DNA from: Thermoplasmatales archaeon | GTDB taxonomy: Archaea; Thermoplasmatota; E2; DHVEG-1 | Length of the DNA: 55,184 nt | Assembly (NCBI GenBank): GCA_030672305.1 | Contig: DAOVGR010000074.1 | Span: 1-55,184 of the forward strand | Direction: 5' to 3' | Shown: piece by piece, positions 24,671 to 34,590 of the stretch | Position numbering within the stretch: the stretch's first letter is position 1 | How the letters are laid out: every line of letters starts with the position of its first letter | Made by a program: the position numbers and the translations under genes | Notes under the pieces: model-generated | Seen by the model: only the letters and a program-made list of their open reading frames with translations | Told to the model about the DNA's origin: nothing | Databases searched by the model: none

Positions 24671-24946
24671 TTACAGACGACTTGCTATTTGTCTTAAAAG
24701 TTTAATTTTCAAATCTTTTTTATCAATCAGTACTCTTCCTTCTTTTCTCCAATTTCTTGACGGGTGATAACAATCCTTTTCTATAACTGGATTTAATTTT
24801 AGAGATTTAGCTGCCTTTGCAATATCTTCGATATTTGGTTTTTCTACTGCTTGTTTTTTTGATACTTTCCTACCCGCAAGCTTTGAAACTGAAATATCAA
24901 AATAAATTGGCCAAACAACGTACTTGTCCTCTCCTCTAGAGACCAT
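24671..24946 (-). CDS. srp19: signal recognition particle 19 kDa protein
   Basis: 91 residues. Binds the SRP RNA tetraloops and promotes SRP54 loading. Visible: VVWPIYFDISVSKLAGRKVSK at the N-terminus and the DCYHPSRNWRKEGRVLI block typical of SRP19. It follows S8e by 16 nt on the same strand, so they form a two-gene unit. Confidence 0.93.
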   Translation of the reverse strand: MVSRGEDKYVVWPIYFDISVSKLAGRKVSKKQAVEKPNIEDIAKAAKSLKLNPVIEKDCYHPSRNWRKEGRVLIDKKDLKIKLLRQIASRL

Positions 24947-24962
24947 ACATAATCACAACAAT

Positions 24963-25346
24963 TTATTTAGAAAGAAGTATAGCATTCAATGTACCATACT
25001 GGCCAGGTCTTGAGGTGACTTTTGCTTTTCCTAGTTTAGTTTCAATTATCGCTCCTTTATTAATTATGTTTCTTCTTACGTAGTGAATATTTGCTTGGTT
25101 TTCTACAACAGATATAACGTCTGTTTTAGTAGTTTTGTTGTTTTTTGGATCAACAACATAAGCAATATTTGTCGTTTTTGCTCTTTTTTTTCTATTATTT
25201 CCTTTTGTTCTAACCTTTTTTAATGTAGTAGGTCCAATTGTTGTAAGATGTCTTTCTCGCCCTATCTCAAATTTTCTTTTTCCTCGTGCATAACGAATTC
25301 TTCTTCCGGTTTTACTTCTTTTTGAGTCACCTTGCCAAAGTGCCAT
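24963..25346 (-). CDS. rps8e: 30S ribosomal protein S8e
   Basis: 127 residues, the usual archaeal length. Start MALWQGDSKRSKTGRRIRYARGKRKFEIGR, then TTIGPTTLKKVRTKGN and the close IIETKLGKAKVTSRPGQYGTLNAILL, all family landmarks. Basic RNA-binding protein of the small subunit. Divergent from the MATE gene. Confidence 0.95.
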   Translation of the reverse strand: MALWQGDSKRSKTGRRIRYARGKRKFEIGRERHLTTIGPTTLKKVRTKGNNRKKRAKTTNIAYVVDPKNNKTTKTDVISVVENQANIHYVRRNIINKGAIIETKLGKAKVTSRPGQYGTLNAILLSK

Positions 25347-25492
25347 TAGAAGTCGGAATAGGAAAGATATATATAAAGGATATGGACGAATGAAATTAAT
25401 AATCTTATATTATTTATTTAAAGTAGTTAATAACCTTTATTTTATCCTATATTTTACTTATATTTTTAACCAAAAAGTTGAAATAAACTTTA

Positions 25493-26953
25493 TTGTTGAC
25501 GCTGAAGGTGGCAGCACAATTTTATTCTAATAAAAATAATGATTCTAATACTAAAGGTGTTGAGACTTTACTTGGAGAACCAAAAAAAGCAATCATCAAA
25601 CTAGCTGTACCTATGATAATTGCTATGTCTGCCCATACTATTTATAATCTTGTTGATGCACTTTGGGTTTCTGGTTTTGGTAAGGATATTTTTACTTCTG
25701 CTGAGGTTTCTGATATTGGTATTGACGCACTTGCTGCTGTTGGCTTTGCAATGCCTTTTTTTATGATGATAATATCTATTGCTGTTGGTGTTGGTGTAGG
25801 TAGTGGATCTGCTATATCAAGACGTATTGGGGCAAAAGATAAAAAAGGTGCAGATAATGTTGCCATTCATTCGGTTATAATAACACTAATACTTGCATTC
25901 GTTTTTTCAGTTTTATTATTCATATTTGCTGATAGATTATTTATTATAATTGGTGCAGAAAAATCTGCAAATATGGCAATTTCTTATGGAAGAATTATCT
26001 TTGCTGGTAGCATATTTTTATTTTTTACAAATATTGCTTTTGCAATTTTAAGAAGTGAAGGTGATGCAAAAAGAGCCATGTATGCAATGATGATTGGTGC
26101 CGGAACAAACATAGTATTAGATCCAATCTTAATATTCACATTTGGTTTGGGAGTTTCAGGTGCTGCTTATGCAACTGTAATATCTTTGGCAATAACTTCA
26201 TTAATTCTTGTTTTTTGGCTGTTTTTTAGAAAAGATACCTATGTTTCTTTTAAATTTAGGCAGTTTAAATTTAAAAAAGTTATCATAAAGGATATTTTCA
26301 GAGTGGGATTACCTGCATCAGTCCAACAATTATCCATGTCATTTACCATGATTGCAATTATTATAATTATCAATATTGCAGGTAGTGGTGAAGATGGAGT
26401 TGCAATCTATAATACAGGTTGGAGAGTGGTAATGTTTGCAGTACTTCCAATTCTTGGTTTGGCAACTGCAGTAGTATCTGTTACAGGTGCAGCTTTTGGA
26501 GCACGATCCTATGAAAAATTAAACACTGCTTATATGTATGCAGCAAAAACTGGACTTTTTATTGAGATAATTCTTGCACTAGTGATATTTATATTAGCTC
26601 CACTAATATCAATTGTTTTTACATCAAGACCTGAGGATATAATTATAAGAGATGATTTAGAATTATTTTTAAAAATCTCCTGCTTTTTTTACCCCGGAGC
26701 TGCATTTGGAATAGCATCTTCAGCAATGTTTCAGGGAACTGGTAAAGGAACGTATGCTCTCATTGCAACACTACTGAGAACGATAGTACTTACCATAGTT
26801 CTTGCTTTGATATCTACATTTGTTTTGGACGCAGGTATCGTTGGGATATGGTGGTCTATTGTCATTGCTAACCTAACAGGGTCGGTTATATCATTTACAT
26901 GGGGCAAATTATACATTCGAAACCTTGAACATAAATCACCAACATCTCTTTAA
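25493..26953 (+). CDS. MATE family efflux transporter
   Basis: 486 residues with about 12 transmembrane helices in two related halves. The N-terminal half has LGEPKKAIIKLAVPMIIAMSAHTIYNLVDALWVSGFG and the second half repeats the IFRVGLPASVQQLSMSFT pattern, as in Na+- or H+-coupled multidrug/toxin exporters. The frame starts at TTG 25493 with no ATG nearby; an A/T-rich TATA-like stretch about 25-30 nt upstream would allow a leaderless start, and GTG at 25505 is an alternative. Substrate unknown. Confidence 0.9.
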   Translation: MLTLKVAAQFYSNKNNDSNTKGVETLLGEPKKAIIKLAVPMIIAMSAHTIYNLVDALWVSGFGKDIFTSAEVSDIGIDALAAVGFAMPFFMMIISIAVGVGVGSGSAISRRIGAKDKKGADNVAIHSVIITLILAFVFSVLLFIFADRLFIIIGAEKSANMAISYGRIIFAGSIFLFFTNIAFAILRSEGDAKRAMYAMMIGAGTNIVLDPILIFTFGLGVSGAAYATVISLAITSLILVFWLFFRKDTYVSFKFRQFKFKKVIIKDIFRVGLPASVQQLSMSFTMIAIIIIINIAGSGEDGVAIYNTGWRVVMFAVLPILGLATAVVSVTGAAFGARSYEKLNTAYMYAAKTGLFIEIILALVIFILAPLISIVFTSRPEDIIIRDDLELFLKISCFFYPGAAFGIASSAMFQGTGKGTYALIATLLRTIVLTIVLALISTFVLDAGIVGIWWSIVIANLTGSVISFTWGKLYIRNLEHKSPTSL

Positions 26954-27009
26954 TTTTAAAGAAAAAAGTTATAAAAGGTAGCTTATTAATATATAATTAC
27001 GGAAATAAC

Positions 27010-28197
27010 ATGAAACGATTTCAAATTAATTATTTAACGTTAACAATCACAATATTTCTAATTATCCTTACTATTCCCCTAAATTCTCTTGCAAGTAATA
27101 TGAATGTTTTTTTTAATGAAGAAATAAATTCCCTTGACGAGTCTTATCAATATTTCTCATATGATTCTATGACTGACCTTTTTATTGAACTGGAAGAAAA
27201 TAATTCAGATATACTATCAGTAGTCTCACTTGGAAATACATATGAAGGACGAGATATTTGGATGGTAAAACTTTCTGATAATGTAGATTTAAATGAGGGG
27301 GAGCCTGGTGTCCTTTTTATTGGTGCTCATCACGGAAATGAATGGCCCTCTTTTGAAGTTTTAATCTATTTTATTAGACATACGGTTGATTTTTATTACA
27401 AAGAAAATACAGATGATGATGTAGATGGTCAAGTAAACGAGGATCCTATCGATGGTTTTGATAATGATGATGATGGTCTTGTAGATGAGGATCCATCTGA
27501 GGACAGGGTTAGAGATACAATTAACAATACTCAGATATTTTTAATTCCTATGCTAAGCCCTGATGGTGTTGAGTATGGTGATTTTGGTTCTAGAAAAAAC
27601 CGTGTTCCTAACTATGGACCTTTTGGATACAAAGAAGAAGTTACCTCTTATGGTGTTAATCTGAATCGGAACTATGGATATGATTGGATTTTATACTATT
27701 TATTTCCTTTACGTTTTCATTTTTTTTTAAATGCAATGGACTCAAGTTACAATTATAGGGGGCCATCTCCTTTTTCTGAAAATGAAACAAGAGCTGTAAA
27801 ATTTCTTGTTGAAAATCAAAATATAAGTCTTTCTATGTCTTTTCATTCTTATAGCGAAGTTATGTTCTATCCATGGTATCATACATCAAAAAAAGCTCCA
27901 CATGAGGATATCTATTTGTCCATAGGGGAAAATATGTCTAATATTAACAAATATCGACTTTTGACCGGTGGTGATTATGTAATTCCTAGATTGGGTGGGA
28001 CTTTGGGAACATATGAGAATTGGGCATATGGTAAGCATAATATACTATCATTTACAATGGAGCTTTGTAGAACCCGAATACCTACTGACCCCAGTATTGT
28101 ATTAGATGCGTGCATAAAACATGTTGGCGTTAATTTGTATATTTGTGAAAGAGCCCAAACTTTAGATATAGAAAAAATAAGTGGTTCTCTTTATTAA
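27010..28197 (+). CDS. secreted M14 zinc carboxypeptidase
   Basis: 395 residues. The signal peptide ends near SLAS (about 30). The M14 fold shows zinc ligands His108 and Glu111 (HHGNEW) and His279 (SMSFHSYSE), with the general base Glu351 (SFTMELC). The substrate-binding block is NLNRNYGYDW. An Asp/Asn-rich insert (about 136-170, DGFDNDDDGLVDED) looks calcium-binding and resembles that of the subtilase. It removes C-terminal residues from peptides outside the cell. No PKD domain and no IPR tail, unlike the M14 enzyme at 29910-32240, so it may be released instead of retained. Confidence 0.9.
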   Translation: MKRFQINYLTLTITIFLIILTIPLNSLASNMNVFFNEEINSLDESYQYFSYDSMTDLFIELEENNSDILSVVSLGNTYEGRDIWMVKLSDNVDLNEGEPGVLFIGAHHGNEWPSFEVLIYFIRHTVDFYYKENTDDDVDGQVNEDPIDGFDNDDDGLVDEDPSEDRVRDTINNTQIFLIPMLSPDGVEYGDFGSRKNRVPNYGPFGYKEEVTSYGVNLNRNYGYDWILYYLFPLRFHFFLNAMDSSYNYRGPSPFSENETRAVKFLVENQNISLSMSFHSYSEVMFYPWYHTSKKAPHEDIYLSIGENMSNINKYRLLTGGDYVIPRLGGTLGTYENWAYGKHNILSFTMELCRTRIPTDPSIVLDACIKHVGVNLYICERAQTLDIEKISGSLY

Positions 28198-28308
28198 TTT
28201 TAAAAAACGTTCACTCTTATTATTTATCCTAAGTAACTCTTAATTTTTAAGTTATGGTAATAATATTTTTAAAAAGTAAAAAAAAAGGAGGAGGGATTTA
28301 TTTAAGAT

Positions 28309-29820
28309 TTATAATCCAAGCATTTGTCTTAGTATAGGGAATGCATTTGGAAAACGCTCTAGTAAGTGAAGAATAAATGTATTGTGTGTGTTTCTGTTTC
28401 TTGGTATTTCAATATCAAAGGTTCCAAATGCACTTTCAGCATCAAAGATATCTTTAGCTTTGGCTTTAATTGAATAGGTTGATTTTTCATCCCAAGTATG
28501 AGTCAATCTAACTATATTACCTGAGTTATGTGGGCCATTCCAATCCTCAAAAGTACCATCGCCCCAGTCTACGTAGTAATAGAGATCAAAGTCATCTGAA
28601 TCTGTCGAAACAAAAGTAAAACTATATTCATTCCCAGGTAATCCCTTTGGTGGGCCATTAATCTCTGGTGTAGCTGGAGCAGCATTTATCTCAGTTGTAA
28701 ATTCCCAGATAGGACCTTCAGAAGATTCATCGTATGGATCAGTCGCTATGATTTGCCAATAATAGGTTGTTTCATAATCTAAAGTTCCAGGATCATAAGT
28801 AGTATCTTCAGAATCTGATACAACAAGTGATGGAGGATTAGTCGCTTCAAAATAGATATCATATGTTATTGTATCAAACCAATCTGGATCTCCTCCTTGC
28901 CAGCTTATATCTGCATTAATATCTACATTTGTTTTTCCATCATGAGGATTAGGGCTACTTGGGGTATCTGGCACTCTGTTACTTCCAACACGATACTCTG
29001 CAGATTCATCTACATAATATGCATCGAAGGGCTTTTGATTAGGTGGATATGAATAACCTTGGTTCCATTCGTCATTGAATACAGCTGCAAAAATCATGAG
29101 GTTATCTTCAGTTACAGATGAATAACCATTAGCAGTACCATCCCAGGTTATTGAATCAGACCATGAACCGCCTGAGGATATAGAAAGAGTTTGATTAAAT
29201 GCATAGTCTAAAAATGGAAATGTATAAAGGTGACCACCTGTGTCTTTCCATCCCATACTTGATGCAATTTCCGTAATATAAACACGAATATAACCACCAT
29301 ATGTTGTTGCTTCATTATTAGTAACTGTAATATCAATATCTGTCTCTGTTCCCCCAAGCCATGTGGCGGAAAGATCTATATCTACATCTTCTACATCTCT
29401 ATTTACACAAGAGTTTATACTACTAGTGTAAGCACTTTTTGCACCTGGAACACTACCGGCACCTACATTTACTTTATAGCCACCATCCCACCATACAGTT
29501 GGATATCCGTATAGGTTATATTCTGATGCTCGGGTAGATGCTTTGGTGTTTTTATTACATACCAGTGAAACATAATAAAAATCCAATTGTCCCTCTGAAT
29601 AAAGTTCCATAAGTGCACCATGGGCATATTTACAATATCCACATGTTGTTGAAGTAGCATATTCGCCAAAAGCTGTATGTGTGCCACTTGAACCATCTAT
29701 ATCTTGTTCATTTTCAATATTTGTTAATAGGTTTATATTAACTTCATTTCTAGTTGCAACAGCTCCAAAACTAGATAGGAAAAAAATTCCTACAATTAAA
29801 ATTGGTATTATTTTTTTCAT
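28309..29820 (-). CDS. secreted thioredoxin-fold protein with two beta domains and IPR tail
   Basis: 503 residues. The signal peptide is LSSFGAVAT. The thioredoxin-like domain has Cys60/Cys63 in TTCGYCKYAH and GYPTVWWDGG. Next come a domain shared with the 12692 gene (DAYYVDES end), a fibronectin-III-like domain (VPDTPSSPNPHDGKTNVDIN ... YYWQIIATDPYDES) and a PKD-like domain (YYVDWGDGTF). The tail runs IPRNRNTHNTF ... LERFPNAFPILRQ. Extracellular redox or disulfide role inferred from CxxC. The promoter carries a perfect TTAAC palindrome. Confidence 0.82.
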   Translation of the reverse strand: MKKIIPILIVGIFFLSSFGAVATRNEVNINLLTNIENEQDIDGSSGTHTAFGEYATSTTCGYCKYAHGALMELYSEGQLDFYYVSLVCNKNTKASTRASEYNLYGYPTVWWDGGYKVNVGAGSVPGAKSAYTSSINSCVNRDVEDVDIDLSATWLGGTETDIDITVTNNEATTYGGYIRVYITEIASSMGWKDTGGHLYTFPFLDYAFNQTLSISSGGSWSDSITWDGTANGYSSVTEDNLMIFAAVFNDEWNQGYSYPPNQKPFDAYYVDESAEYRVGSNRVPDTPSSPNPHDGKTNVDINADISWQGGDPDWFDTITYDIYFEATNPPSLVVSDSEDTTYDPGTLDYETTYYWQIIATDPYDESSEGPIWEFTTEINAAPATPEINGPPKGLPGNEYSFTFVSTDSDDFDLYYYVDWGDGTFEDWNGPHNSGNIVRLTHTWDEKSTYSIKAKAKDIFDAESAFGTFDIEIPRNRNTHNTFILHLLERFPNAFPILRQMLGL

Positions 29821-29848
29821 ATTTTATTCCCTCACTAATAAATTAATG

Positions 29849-29877
29849 TTAACAATTGTTAAATTATAAATTTTTCG
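29849..29877 (-). promoter_or_regulatory. promoter with perfect palindromic operator for the 28309-29820 gene
   Basis: Read on the minus strand: CGAAAAA, TATA box TTTATAATT, then TTAACAATTGTTAA, a perfect 14-bp palindrome. Same spacing to the TATA box as at 21235. Confidence 0.65.
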
Positions 29878-29909
29878 ATTGTTTATATCTTAGTTTCTAT
29901 TAAATGGAT

Positions 29910-32240
29910 TTATTTAGATATTATATTTTTCAATAAAAAATTGTAAAATATTGGAAATATTCCACTTAAATTTTCTATTAGTTTCTGTAAGTAAGTTATC
30001 GATGTTAATCTTGATCTTGGGATTTTCACTTCAAATATTCCCCAATCACTCTCATGTTCGAAATTATCTTTTGCTTTAGCTTTAACTATGTATATCCCCT
30101 GTTTATTCCATGAGTGATTCTTGATTACTTCTTCACCAGATGTGTATGGACCCATCCATTCCTCAATCTGACCATCTCCCCAGTCAAGATAGTAAAATAC
30201 ATCATCACCTTCTGGATCAGTTGATACAAAGGTAAAGTCATATTCTATTTCTGGTTTTCCTTCAGTTGGCCCTTCAATATTTGGTATTTCTGGTGCACCT
30301 GCATAGTTAACAATGATATCCTCAAGTGTACTAAAATCTCCCCAATCATGAGCAGAATTATAACCTTTTACTCGATAGTAATATGTACCCTCAGGTTTAT
30401 CAAGAATTTCGAAATAATTTTCAGTTATTGTATCTGAAAGTGTGTTTATTGTATCAAATTCAGCAATGGGGTAAATATCATCAATATAGAATCCTTCTTC
30501 TTGAGTATAATCATCAGTAATATATCGTATACGGATAAAAATTGACTCTCCAATGTAATCATCGAGAATATATTCCTTGAATACCCACGCTCCTGATGAT
30601 CCTGTAAATTTATCAATTACATCATAAAAACGTCCATCTCTACTAACTTCAACAAAGGCATAGTCATAATCTGATTCAATATTATACCAACACCAGAAAG
30701 AAAGATTCATATTTGCATTAATTGGTAAAGGATTAACTGTTACCATTGATGAAACATCTTGATCTTGATATCTTGATTTGAAGCTATGGCTAGACGAATG
30801 ATATCTTGAGGTAGAAATTGTAAAACCTTCAATTGTCCAATAGTTTGAACCAGATTCGGCATCATCAGTAAACATCGATAAATCAGAAAGTTCATCCAAT
30901 TGAAAATATGTAGGATATGCATTTGGATTTTGTTCAACCCAAGAAACAGTATAATCTCCATCAGCGTCTTCACCCATATCGTCAATAACTGGCGGGATTA
31001 CACGTGGTGTGACAGTATCACGAATGTTTTCAGCTTCCTCCAGGAGATAAAATGCTCCCTCGTAGTTTTCTTTACAGACTTGATCAAGGTAACTTTCAGA
31101 TGGATGAAAAGTGGAACAGGCCTCTATTGTATAAGCAAATATAGGTCTGCCTAAAACATAATGGCTATAACCATATGCCCAATCTATTGTGTCTCCAGTA
31201 GTAGGATAGAGACCAGCTGCTTGTTTTGGTGTGTAAGTTCCACTACCACTTTGACGAGTAATTCGCGATGCGATCTGTTGACCAACTTGTGATAAATAAG
31301 TAGAGTCAGGAGCATAATCAGATGAGTAGCCCCATGGCCATAATACAAGCTCACCATGAGTATGCCAGCTAATTGCTGCACATATATCATTATTTACAAA
31401 AATATCCCTCGCTGCTTGTGTTTCATATTCAGAGAAAGGCCAAGGTCCACAATAAACTTCAGAGCTTGGATGATTACTAATTGACCCAGAATCAACTGAG
31501 CCCCATGAACCCCAGGGATCACCATTTGATGAACCCGCATAGTTACGATTAGGATCTACACCAATATAAGGAGAATATGGTTGGCGGTTTTTACGCCAAT
31601 CATGATCCTGATCATGACAATAATAATAACCATCAGGATTTAAACAGGTAACTAGCCACAATCTCACATTGTTAACAACATCAGTTATAGAAGGATTTGA
31701 ACCATAACCAGATGTTAACTCATCTGCAAGATGCAAACATATTTCAACAGTGGGCCATTCACGAGCATGATGAAGTCCCATAAAAAAAACACCTGGTTCT
31801 CCTTCATCTTCTCCAGGGTTATCAGTTATTTCTAAACACCAAATATCTCTACCTTCATATGTTGATCCGATGCTATAAAGACTTGTAATATCAGGATAAT
31901 CATCTGCAATGTTACCAAGAATATTTTCTATTTCAACAAGAGTGTGGTATTCTCCTCTAATAGTATTTTCATAATCTAAAACATCTTCAATTAGGATTTC
32001 ATAAAAAAGATTAGTGTTATCTAATGATTTAAGCTGTTTATTTGTGATAATAACCTCAATCCATTCACCAGGTTTTACACTGATTATTTCAAAATCACGT
32101 GGAAGTGTATTATCATTTGTATAAATTTTTACTAATAATACTCTATTTTCTTCAAATGATTTGCTACTTATTCCATTTGCTAATATAGCTGTTGTCAACA
32201 ATAAAATTGAAATAAATATAGAAATTTTTTTATTATCCAT
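29910..32240 (-). CDS. secreted M14 carboxypeptidase with jelly-roll, PKD-like domain and tail
   Basis: 776 residues. A signal peptide (about 1-25) and propeptide precede a carboxypeptidase-T-like catalytic domain (about 95-415). Zinc ligands His158 and Glu161 lie in HHAREW, a third His in ISWHTHGE, the substrate Arg/Asn in VDPNRNY and the catalytic Glu in YTIEAC. A carbohydrate- or MAM-like beta domain (about 455-590) and a PKD-like domain (YYLDWGDGQI) follow. The last residues, IPRSRL ... GIFPIF ... FLLKNIISK, are the most diverged of the tails and slightly longer. Confidence 0.9.
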   Translation of the reverse strand: MDNKKISIFISILLLTTAILANGISSKSFEENRVLLVKIYTNDNTLPRDFEIISVKPGEWIEVIITNKQLKSLDNTNLFYEILIEDVLDYENTIRGEYHTLVEIENILGNIADDYPDITSLYSIGSTYEGRDIWCLEITDNPGEDEGEPGVFFMGLHHAREWPTVEICLHLADELTSGYGSNPSITDVVNNVRLWLVTCLNPDGYYYCHDQDHDWRKNRQPYSPYIGVDPNRNYAGSSNGDPWGSWGSVDSGSISNHPSSEVYCGPWPFSEYETQAARDIFVNNDICAAISWHTHGELVLWPWGYSSDYAPDSTYLSQVGQQIASRITRQSGSGTYTPKQAAGLYPTTGDTIDWAYGYSHYVLGRPIFAYTIEACSTFHPSESYLDQVCKENYEGAFYLLEEAENIRDTVTPRVIPPVIDDMGEDADGDYTVSWVEQNPNAYPTYFQLDELSDLSMFTDDAESGSNYWTIEGFTISTSRYHSSSHSFKSRYQDQDVSSMVTVNPLPINANMNLSFWCWYNIESDYDYAFVEVSRDGRFYDVIDKFTGSSGAWVFKEYILDDYIGESIFIRIRYITDDYTQEEGFYIDDIYPIAEFDTINTLSDTITENYFEILDKPEGTYYYRVKGYNSAHDWGDFSTLEDIIVNYAGAPEIPNIEGPTEGKPEIEYDFTFVSTDPEGDDVFYYLDWGDGQIEEWMGPYTSGEEVIKNHSWNKQGIYIVKAKAKDNFEHESDWGIFEVKIPRSRLTSITYLQKLIENLSGIFPIFYNFLLKNIISK

Positions 32241-32262
32241 TCAATTTACACCCCTATTAAAA

Positions 32263-32276
32263 TTAATTATAGTTAA
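32263..32276 (-). promoter_or_regulatory. degenerate operator-like repeat before the M14 gene
   Basis: TTAATTATAGTTAA is one change from TTAAC-N4-GTTAA. A TATA-like TTTATATT lies just upstream on the minus strand, 3-4 nt further away than in the other sites. Confidence 0.35.
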
Positions 32277-32417
32277 TCCAAATATAAATGTTTGTATAAT
32301 ATAATTTAATTTTATATCAAATATTTTTTTAAAAAAAATGATTATTAACTATTTTCAATAACCTTTGTTTCATAAATATTAAAAAGGGTACGCTAATAAC
32401 ATCGCCAGGATTAATTA

Positions 32418-34181
32418 ATGACTGATACAAAAAAATATATTAGACAACCAATTGTAAGTGTTCTTGGTCACGTCGATCATGGAAAAACATCATTATTAGA
32501 TTTTATAAGAGGAACGACAGTTGCTGCAAGGGAATCTGGAGCTATTACTCAGCACATAGGAGCTACAGAAGTTCCAATTGATGCTATATATGAAATTTGT
32601 GGGGAGTTATTGGACGGAAAAAAGTTTACACTGCCTGGTTTACTATTTATTGATACACCAGGACATCATGCTTTTACAACTTTAAGAGCTAGAGGCGGAT
32701 CACTTGCAGATTTAGCTATTCTTATTGTTGATATAAATGAAGGATTTAAACCTCAGACATACGAATCAATAAAAATTCTTAAGCAATATAAAACTCCTTT
32801 TATTATAGTTGCAAATAAAATAGATGCAATTTCTGGTTGGCAAAAGAACGATTTTCCTACGAATGCACGAATAGATAGTCAAAGACCAAATGTAAAAAGT
32901 ATATTTGATGAAAAAATTTATGAGATAATTGGAACAGTTTCTGAGCAAAAATTGAATGCTGATTTGTATTTTAATATCTCTGATTTTAAAAAAACAATAG
33001 GTGTTATTCCGATTTCTGCTAAAACTGGTGAAGGTATTCCTGAACTTCTTATGATACTTGTTGGGCTTGCACAAAGATTTTTAGAAGATAAACTTCATAT
33101 TGAAAGTGATTCTGGAAAAGGAAGTGTTTTGGAGGTAAAAGAAGAAATTGGTCTTGGTAAAACTATTGATGCAATTATTTATAATGGAACAATTAGGACT
33201 GATGACAAGATTGTGATTGGAACTACAGATGAACCTGTTGTTACACGTATTAAAGCTCTTTTAAAACCTAAACCTCTTGATGAGATTCGTGATCCACGCG
33301 AGCGTTTTGATAATGTTAATCAAGTACATGCGGCATGTGGTATTAAAATTTCATCTCCAAATCTGGAAAATGTAATCCCTGGAGCTCCTATTAGAGTAGT
33401 AAAAAATAATCTTGAAGAAGTAATTAATGAAATAAAAAATCAAACAAAGATAGATTTTGAATTAGATGAGCAAGGAATTATTATTAAAGCTGATACTATA
33501 GGCTCACTTGAAGCATTAATTAAAGAATCAAGGGAAAAGAGTATAAAGATTCGGAAGGCTGAAATTGGGAATGTCTCAAAAAGAGATATTGTAGAAACCG
33601 ATGCAACTATTGATCCTTTTAATAAGATTATCTTTGCTTTTAATGTAAAAATATTACCCGAAGCAAAGGAAGAGCTTACAAAGGTAGATATCACAATTTT
33701 TGATGAGGACGTCATTTATACAATAATGGAAAACTATGATGAATGGTTAGAAAAAAAGAAAGCAGAACTTGAAAGGGAAAGACGCCAGGATTATATTCAT
33801 CCTGGAATGATTAAATTTCTACCTGAGTATGTCTTTAGAGTAAGTCATCCCGCAGTAATCGGGGTAAGAGTTTTAAGTGGTAGAATAAAAATTGGACTGC
33901 GATTGATGAAGGAAGACGGTAGAATTATTGGATCAATTAAAGGGATACAATCAGAAAACAAGTCTATTAATGAGGCTATCCAAGGGCAAGAAGTAGCAAT
34001 ATCTATTGAAGGAATAACAGTTGGAAGGCAGATTAAGGGAGATGATATTCTATTTACTGATTTACCTGCAAGTGATGCAAAAAAACTACGTGATATGGAC
34101 GTTCTAAACATTGATGAAAGAGATATCTTAAATAAAATTTTTGAAATAAAAAGAAAAACTGATAAATTCTGGGGTATGTAA
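32418..34181 (+). CDS. infB: translation initiation factor aIF5B (IF2-like GTPase)
   Basis: 587 residues, the normal archaeal length without an intein. G1 motif at 17-24 (GHVDHGKT), G3 DTPGHHAF, G4 NKID. Domains II-IV follow, including GQEVAISIEGITVGRQIKGDD. It promotes subunit joining and initiator-tRNA placement. It stands alone on the plus strand, 70 nt before the ATPase operon. Confidence 0.96.
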   Translation: MTDTKKYIRQPIVSVLGHVDHGKTSLLDFIRGTTVAARESGAITQHIGATEVPIDAIYEICGELLDGKKFTLPGLLFIDTPGHHAFTTLRARGGSLADLAILIVDINEGFKPQTYESIKILKQYKTPFIIVANKIDAISGWQKNDFPTNARIDSQRPNVKSIFDEKIYEIIGTVSEQKLNADLYFNISDFKKTIGVIPISAKTGEGIPELLMILVGLAQRFLEDKLHIESDSGKGSVLEVKEEIGLGKTIDAIIYNGTIRTDDKIVIGTTDEPVVTRIKALLKPKPLDEIRDPRERFDNVNQVHAACGIKISSPNLENVIPGAPIRVVKNNLEEVINEIKNQTKIDFELDEQGIIIKADTIGSLEALIKESREKSIKIRKAEIGNVSKRDIVETDATIDPFNKIIFAFNVKILPEAKEELTKVDITIFDEDVIYTIMENYDEWLEKKKAELERERRQDYIHPGMIKFLPEYVFRVSHPAVIGVRVLSGRIKIGLRLMKEDGRIIGSIKGIQSENKSINEAIQGQEVAISIEGITVGRQIKGDDILFTDLPASDAKKLRDMDVLNIDERDILNKIFEIKRKTDKFWGM

Positions 34182-34217
34182 TTTTTTCTTGATATTTTCA
34201 TTATTTGGGGCACATTA

Positions 34218-34252
34218 AAATTTATAAATATCTTATATATTCGGGTATCAAA
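34218..34252 (+). promoter_or_regulatory. promoter of the ATPase operon, probably leaderless
   Basis: The TATA-like ATTTATAAAT (34221-34230) is centred about 25 nt upstream of the ATG at 34252, which leaves essentially no untranslated leader. Confidence 0.55.
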
Positions 34253-34569
34253 TGGTATCTAAATCAATTAAAGATATAAAAGAGGCTGAAAAAAAAGCTC
34301 TTGAAAAAATTGAGACTGCAAAAAAGGATGCCAAAAATATTATTGAAACGGCAAAAGTTGATGCAGAAAAAGAAAAACAAAATACTATAAAAAAAGCTCA
34401 AACAAAATCTAAGGAATTTTTCAGTAAAGCAGAATTAGAAGCAAAAAAAGAAATTCAAAAAATAAAAGTTGGAAGTAAAAAAGATATTTTAAAAATTAGA
34501 GAATCAGCAAGTAAGAACATGACAAAGGCTATTGAAGCAATAATCAAGGAGATAGAAGAGGGGGGTTAA
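34252..34569 (+). CDS. atpH: A/V-type ATP synthase subunit H (peripheral stalk)
   Basis: 105 residues, almost entirely charged coiled coil (KEAEKKALEKIETAKKDAKNI). Pairs with subunit E to form the peripheral stalk that holds the catalytic head. First gene of the operon, followed by subunit I after 21 nt. Confidence 0.85.
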   Translation: MVSKSIKDIKEAEKKALEKIETAKKDAKNIIETAKVDAEKEKQNTIKKAQTKSKEFFSKAELEAKKEIQKIKVGSKKDILKIRESASKNMTKAIEAIIKEIEEGG

Positions 34570-34590
34570 AAAATTCTATTTCCAACGCCT

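Noticed and set aside
2907-32276. TTAAC palindromes as simple AT-rich noise
   Set aside because: The G/C positions are fixed and the sites sit at the same distance from the TATA box in front of secreted-protein genes, so I kept them as a regulon candidate.
33845-34213. 122-codon minus-strand frame opposite aIF5B
   Set aside because: Shadow of a well-conserved gene, with biased composition and no supporting signals.
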